The notes below the pieces were generated by a model. It saw only the letters and a program-made list of their open reading frames with translations. It made no database searches and was not told the origin of the DNA. Below, one piece after another: positions 5,920 to 7,231 of a stretch of 7,231 nt of DNA. This stretch comes from Chthoniobacterales bacterium (lineage in GTDB: Bacteria > Verrucomicrobiota > Verrucomicrobiia > Chthoniobacterales > UBA10450). The DNA is taken from positions 1 through 7,231 of the forward strand of contig JACDBM010000210.1 of assembly GCA_013694945.1 (NCBI GenBank), given 5' to 3'. Both the position numbers and the translations under genes were made by a program. Positions within the stretch are counted from its first letter, which is position 1, and the number at the start of each line of letters is the position of its first letter.

Positions 5920-6741
5920 ATGTCAAAGACCCGAAAATTAATCGTAACGGTGGCTGCTCTCTCGCTGGGGCTGAGCGGCACAGGGGCAGCGCAGGGAAAA
6001 AAGGCAGGCGGTGCGGCGGAGGCGCGCGCGAATAAAGGTGTCCAGCTCGCGCAACAAGGTGCCTATGACGCGGCGGTCGTGGAGTTCACCGAGGCAATCA
6101 ACGCCAGCCCGAAGGACGCGCGACTCTATCGGGATCGCGGCGGGGTCTTGCTCACATTGAAGAAGTTCCAAGACGCGGCGAACGATTTCACGAAGGCAAT
6201 CGAACTCGCTCCAAAAGACTACAGCGGCTACTCGGCGCGTGGAGCGGCCCTTAATGAACTCGGGCAGCTGGATGCCGCGATGGCTGATCTAAACAAGGCG
6301 CTCGAGTTAAAGGCGAACGACCCCCAAACCCTGGAACGCCGCGGCTTGGCGTTTTATCGACAGAAAAAGTACGAAGAAGCATTGGCCGATTACAACACAG
6401 CATTGGAACAGAATCCCGACAGCTCGCTTGGGCTCAACCGCCGGGCCGACGCCTATGTCGCACTCAACCGGCTCCCAGAGGCTCTCCCGGATTTGCAGAA
6501 GGCAGTGCAACTCCGGCCGGATGATTTCGCAGCGCAGGATCGTCTCCGCTACGTGCAGGCAAAACTGGCGCCTCCGCCAGCCGCGACCGCCGCGCCGGCG
6601 GCGCCAGTGACGGTTGCGCCAACACCCAAACCGACACTAGTCACGAGGAAGAACATTTTCATCGCTATCGGAGTGCTCGTCGCATTGTTCATCGTCATTG
6701 TGCTCATTGCCAAAGCGTCGATGACGCGGAGAGCTGATTAG
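5920..6741 (+). CDS. Exported TPR protein with C-terminal membrane anchor
   Basis: This 273-residue protein has a signal peptide (residues 1-24, basic MSKTRK then a hydrophobic core, cleavage plausible after GAA/Q). It is followed by five consecutive 34-residue tetratricopeptide repeats at 34-67, 68-101, 102-135, 136-169 and 170-203, each with the A/G-Y-A-P type pattern and ending in a P-[KND]-D-like turn. Then come a flexible Ala/Pro-rich linker (about 217-238) and a single hydrophobic helix (245-264, NIFIAIGVLVALFIVIVLIA) with a short basic tail, KASMTRRAD. The layout predicts a TPR domain in the periplasm, tethered by its C-terminal helix with the tail in the cytoplasm. TPR arrays bind partner proteins; the partner is unknown. 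AGGAGGA at 5903-5909 supports the start. A related TPR gene follows 42 bp downstream on the same strand, so the two are likely co-transcribed. No enzymatic domain is present. Confidence 0.92.
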   Translation: MSKTRKLIVTVAALSLGLSGTGAAQGKKAGGAAEARANKGVQLAQQGAYDAAVVEFTEAINASPKDARLYRDRGGVLLTLKKFQDAANDFTKAIELAPKDYSGYSARGAALNELGQLDAAMADLNKALELKANDPQTLERRGLAFYRQKKYEEALADYNTALEQNPDSSLGLNRRADAYVALNRLPEALPDLQKAVQLRPDDFAAQDRLRYVQAKLAPPPAATAAPAAPVTVAPTPKPTLVTRKNIFIAIGVLVALFIVIVLIAKASMTRRAD

Positions 6742-6742
6742 A

Positions 6743-6764
6743 AATCCGTTCCTGGGAACGGGTT
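6743..6764 (+). other. Intercistronic hairpin between the two TPR genes
   Basis: The stem AATCCGTTC (6743-6751) pairs with GAACGGGTT (6756-6764) with one T:G wobble around a CTGG tetraloop. It begins two bases after the stop codon of the first TPR gene. There is no T-run after it, so it is not a standard intrinsic terminator. It may lower readthrough or protect the 3' end of the upstream message. Confidence 0.45.
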
Positions 6765-6783
6765 GAATAGAAGCGTAGAGAAG

Positions 6784-7231
6784 ATGATGAAATACACCAA
6801 AGCTTTTCTGGTTGGTCTGGGTTCCCTAGCACTCTCTGCCGCGACCTCAATTACTTACGCGCAGGATGACTCCGGTGAGCACACGCGCAAGGGCGTAGAG
6901 TTTGCGAAGCAGAAAAAATATGAACAAGCAGCGGAGGAATTCGGCCTCGCGATTAAGGCCGATCCGCAGGACACGAAGCATTACCTCAATCGCGGCAAAG
7001 CATTGAAGGCGGGCGGCAAATTGAATGAGGCGGAGAAAGATTTCAGCAAAGTGATCGAGCTAGAGCCCGAGAACGCAGACGGCTATAGCGAGCGGGGCAA
7101 ATTGAAGGTCACGCAGAAGGACTTCAATGGCGCAATCGAGGACCTGAACAAGGCGCTTTCGATCGCAGAGGAGGACGTGGACAGCTATCGCTTCCGGGCG
7201 TTCGCGTTCATCTCCAACAATGACTTTGAAA
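6784..7231 (+). CDS. Exported TPR protein, N-terminal part (cut by right edge)
   Basis: Translation from the ATG at 6784 gives 149 residues open to the window edge. A signal peptide (MMKYTKAFLVGLGSLALSAA...) with likely cleavage after TYA (residue 26) is followed by TPR units near 31-64, 65-98 and 99-132, plus the start of a fourth. Repeat residues are the same kind as in the upstream gene: 'RGKALKAGGKLNEAEKDF' here, and 'DLNKAL' in both. This suggests duplication with divergence. A second ATG at 6787 is an equally good start, since the purine-rich GAGAAG at 6778-6783 abuts the first ATG and TAGAAG at 6768-6773 lies further upstream. Whether it also ends in a membrane helix cannot be seen. 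Co-transcription with the upstream gene is likely given the 42-bp gap, unless the hairpin there ends the transcript. Confidence 0.88.
   Translation, partial: MMKYTKAFLVGLGSLALSAATSITYAQDDSGEHTRKGVEFAKQKKYEQAAEEFGLAIKADPQDTKHYLNRGKALKAGGKLNEAEKDFSKVIELEPENADGYSERGKLKVTQKDFNGAIEDLNKALSIAEEDVDSYRFRAFAFISNNDFE

Noticed and set aside
6565..6636. GC-rich low-complexity stretch in the first TPR gene as a possible recombination repeat
   Set aside because: It simply encodes the Ala/Pro linker between the TPR domain and the membrane helix. No ordered repeat unit is present.
1..7231. CRISPR array, tRNA or rRNA genes, phage or transposase genes, defence system
   Set aside because: No regularly spaced direct repeats, no cloverleaf or rRNA-like stretch, and no integrase, transposase, nuclease or helicase motifs were seen on either strand.

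Overview
The window is ordinary chromosomal DNA of a moderately GC-rich Gram-negative-type bacterium. Three or four proteins carry Sec signal peptides and the genes sit in short, mostly single-gene units on both strands. My best guess is a soil verrucomicrobial lineage (Chthoniobacterales-like). It rests on the style of the genes and on an intergenic palindrome of the 'TGTCATTCTG...CGAAGGAT' type, which I associate from memory with such genomes. It is inference, not proof.

Layout, left to right. A DUF885-family exported protein lies on the minus strand and runs off the left edge (1-789). It is divergent from a complete S41/CtpA-type PDZ protease (900-2201, +). A 203-bp gap (2202-2404) holds a degenerate imperfect inverted repeat of about 150 bp that ends 21 bp before tsaD (2405-3415, +), the tRNA t6A37 threonylcarbamoyltransferase. 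Convergent with tsaD is an IspA-type farnesyl diphosphate synthase (3457-4338, -). Divergent from that is a small uncharacterised protein (4416-4811, +) with HREH and YHET motifs. Convergent with it is an EamA/DMT-type membrane transporter (4865-5848, -). Divergent from the transporter are two consecutive exported TPR proteins: one complete, with a C-terminal membrane anchor (5920-6741, +), and one cut by the right edge (6784-7231, +). They look like a tandem duplication and a probable operon.

Functionally this is a mix of housekeeping (tRNA modification, isoprenoid chain building), envelope proteolysis (S41 protease and the DUF885 protein), transport, and periplasmic or membrane TPR scaffolds. 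No single pathway joins them. I found no CRISPR array, rRNA, tRNA, transposase, phage gene or recognisable defence system. The two edge genes lack a stop codon inside the window, so a simple ORF search would miss them; the 300-residue open frame opposite the left one is a shadow. The least explained items are the small protein at 4416-4811, the TPR pair, and the palindromic element in front of tsaD.
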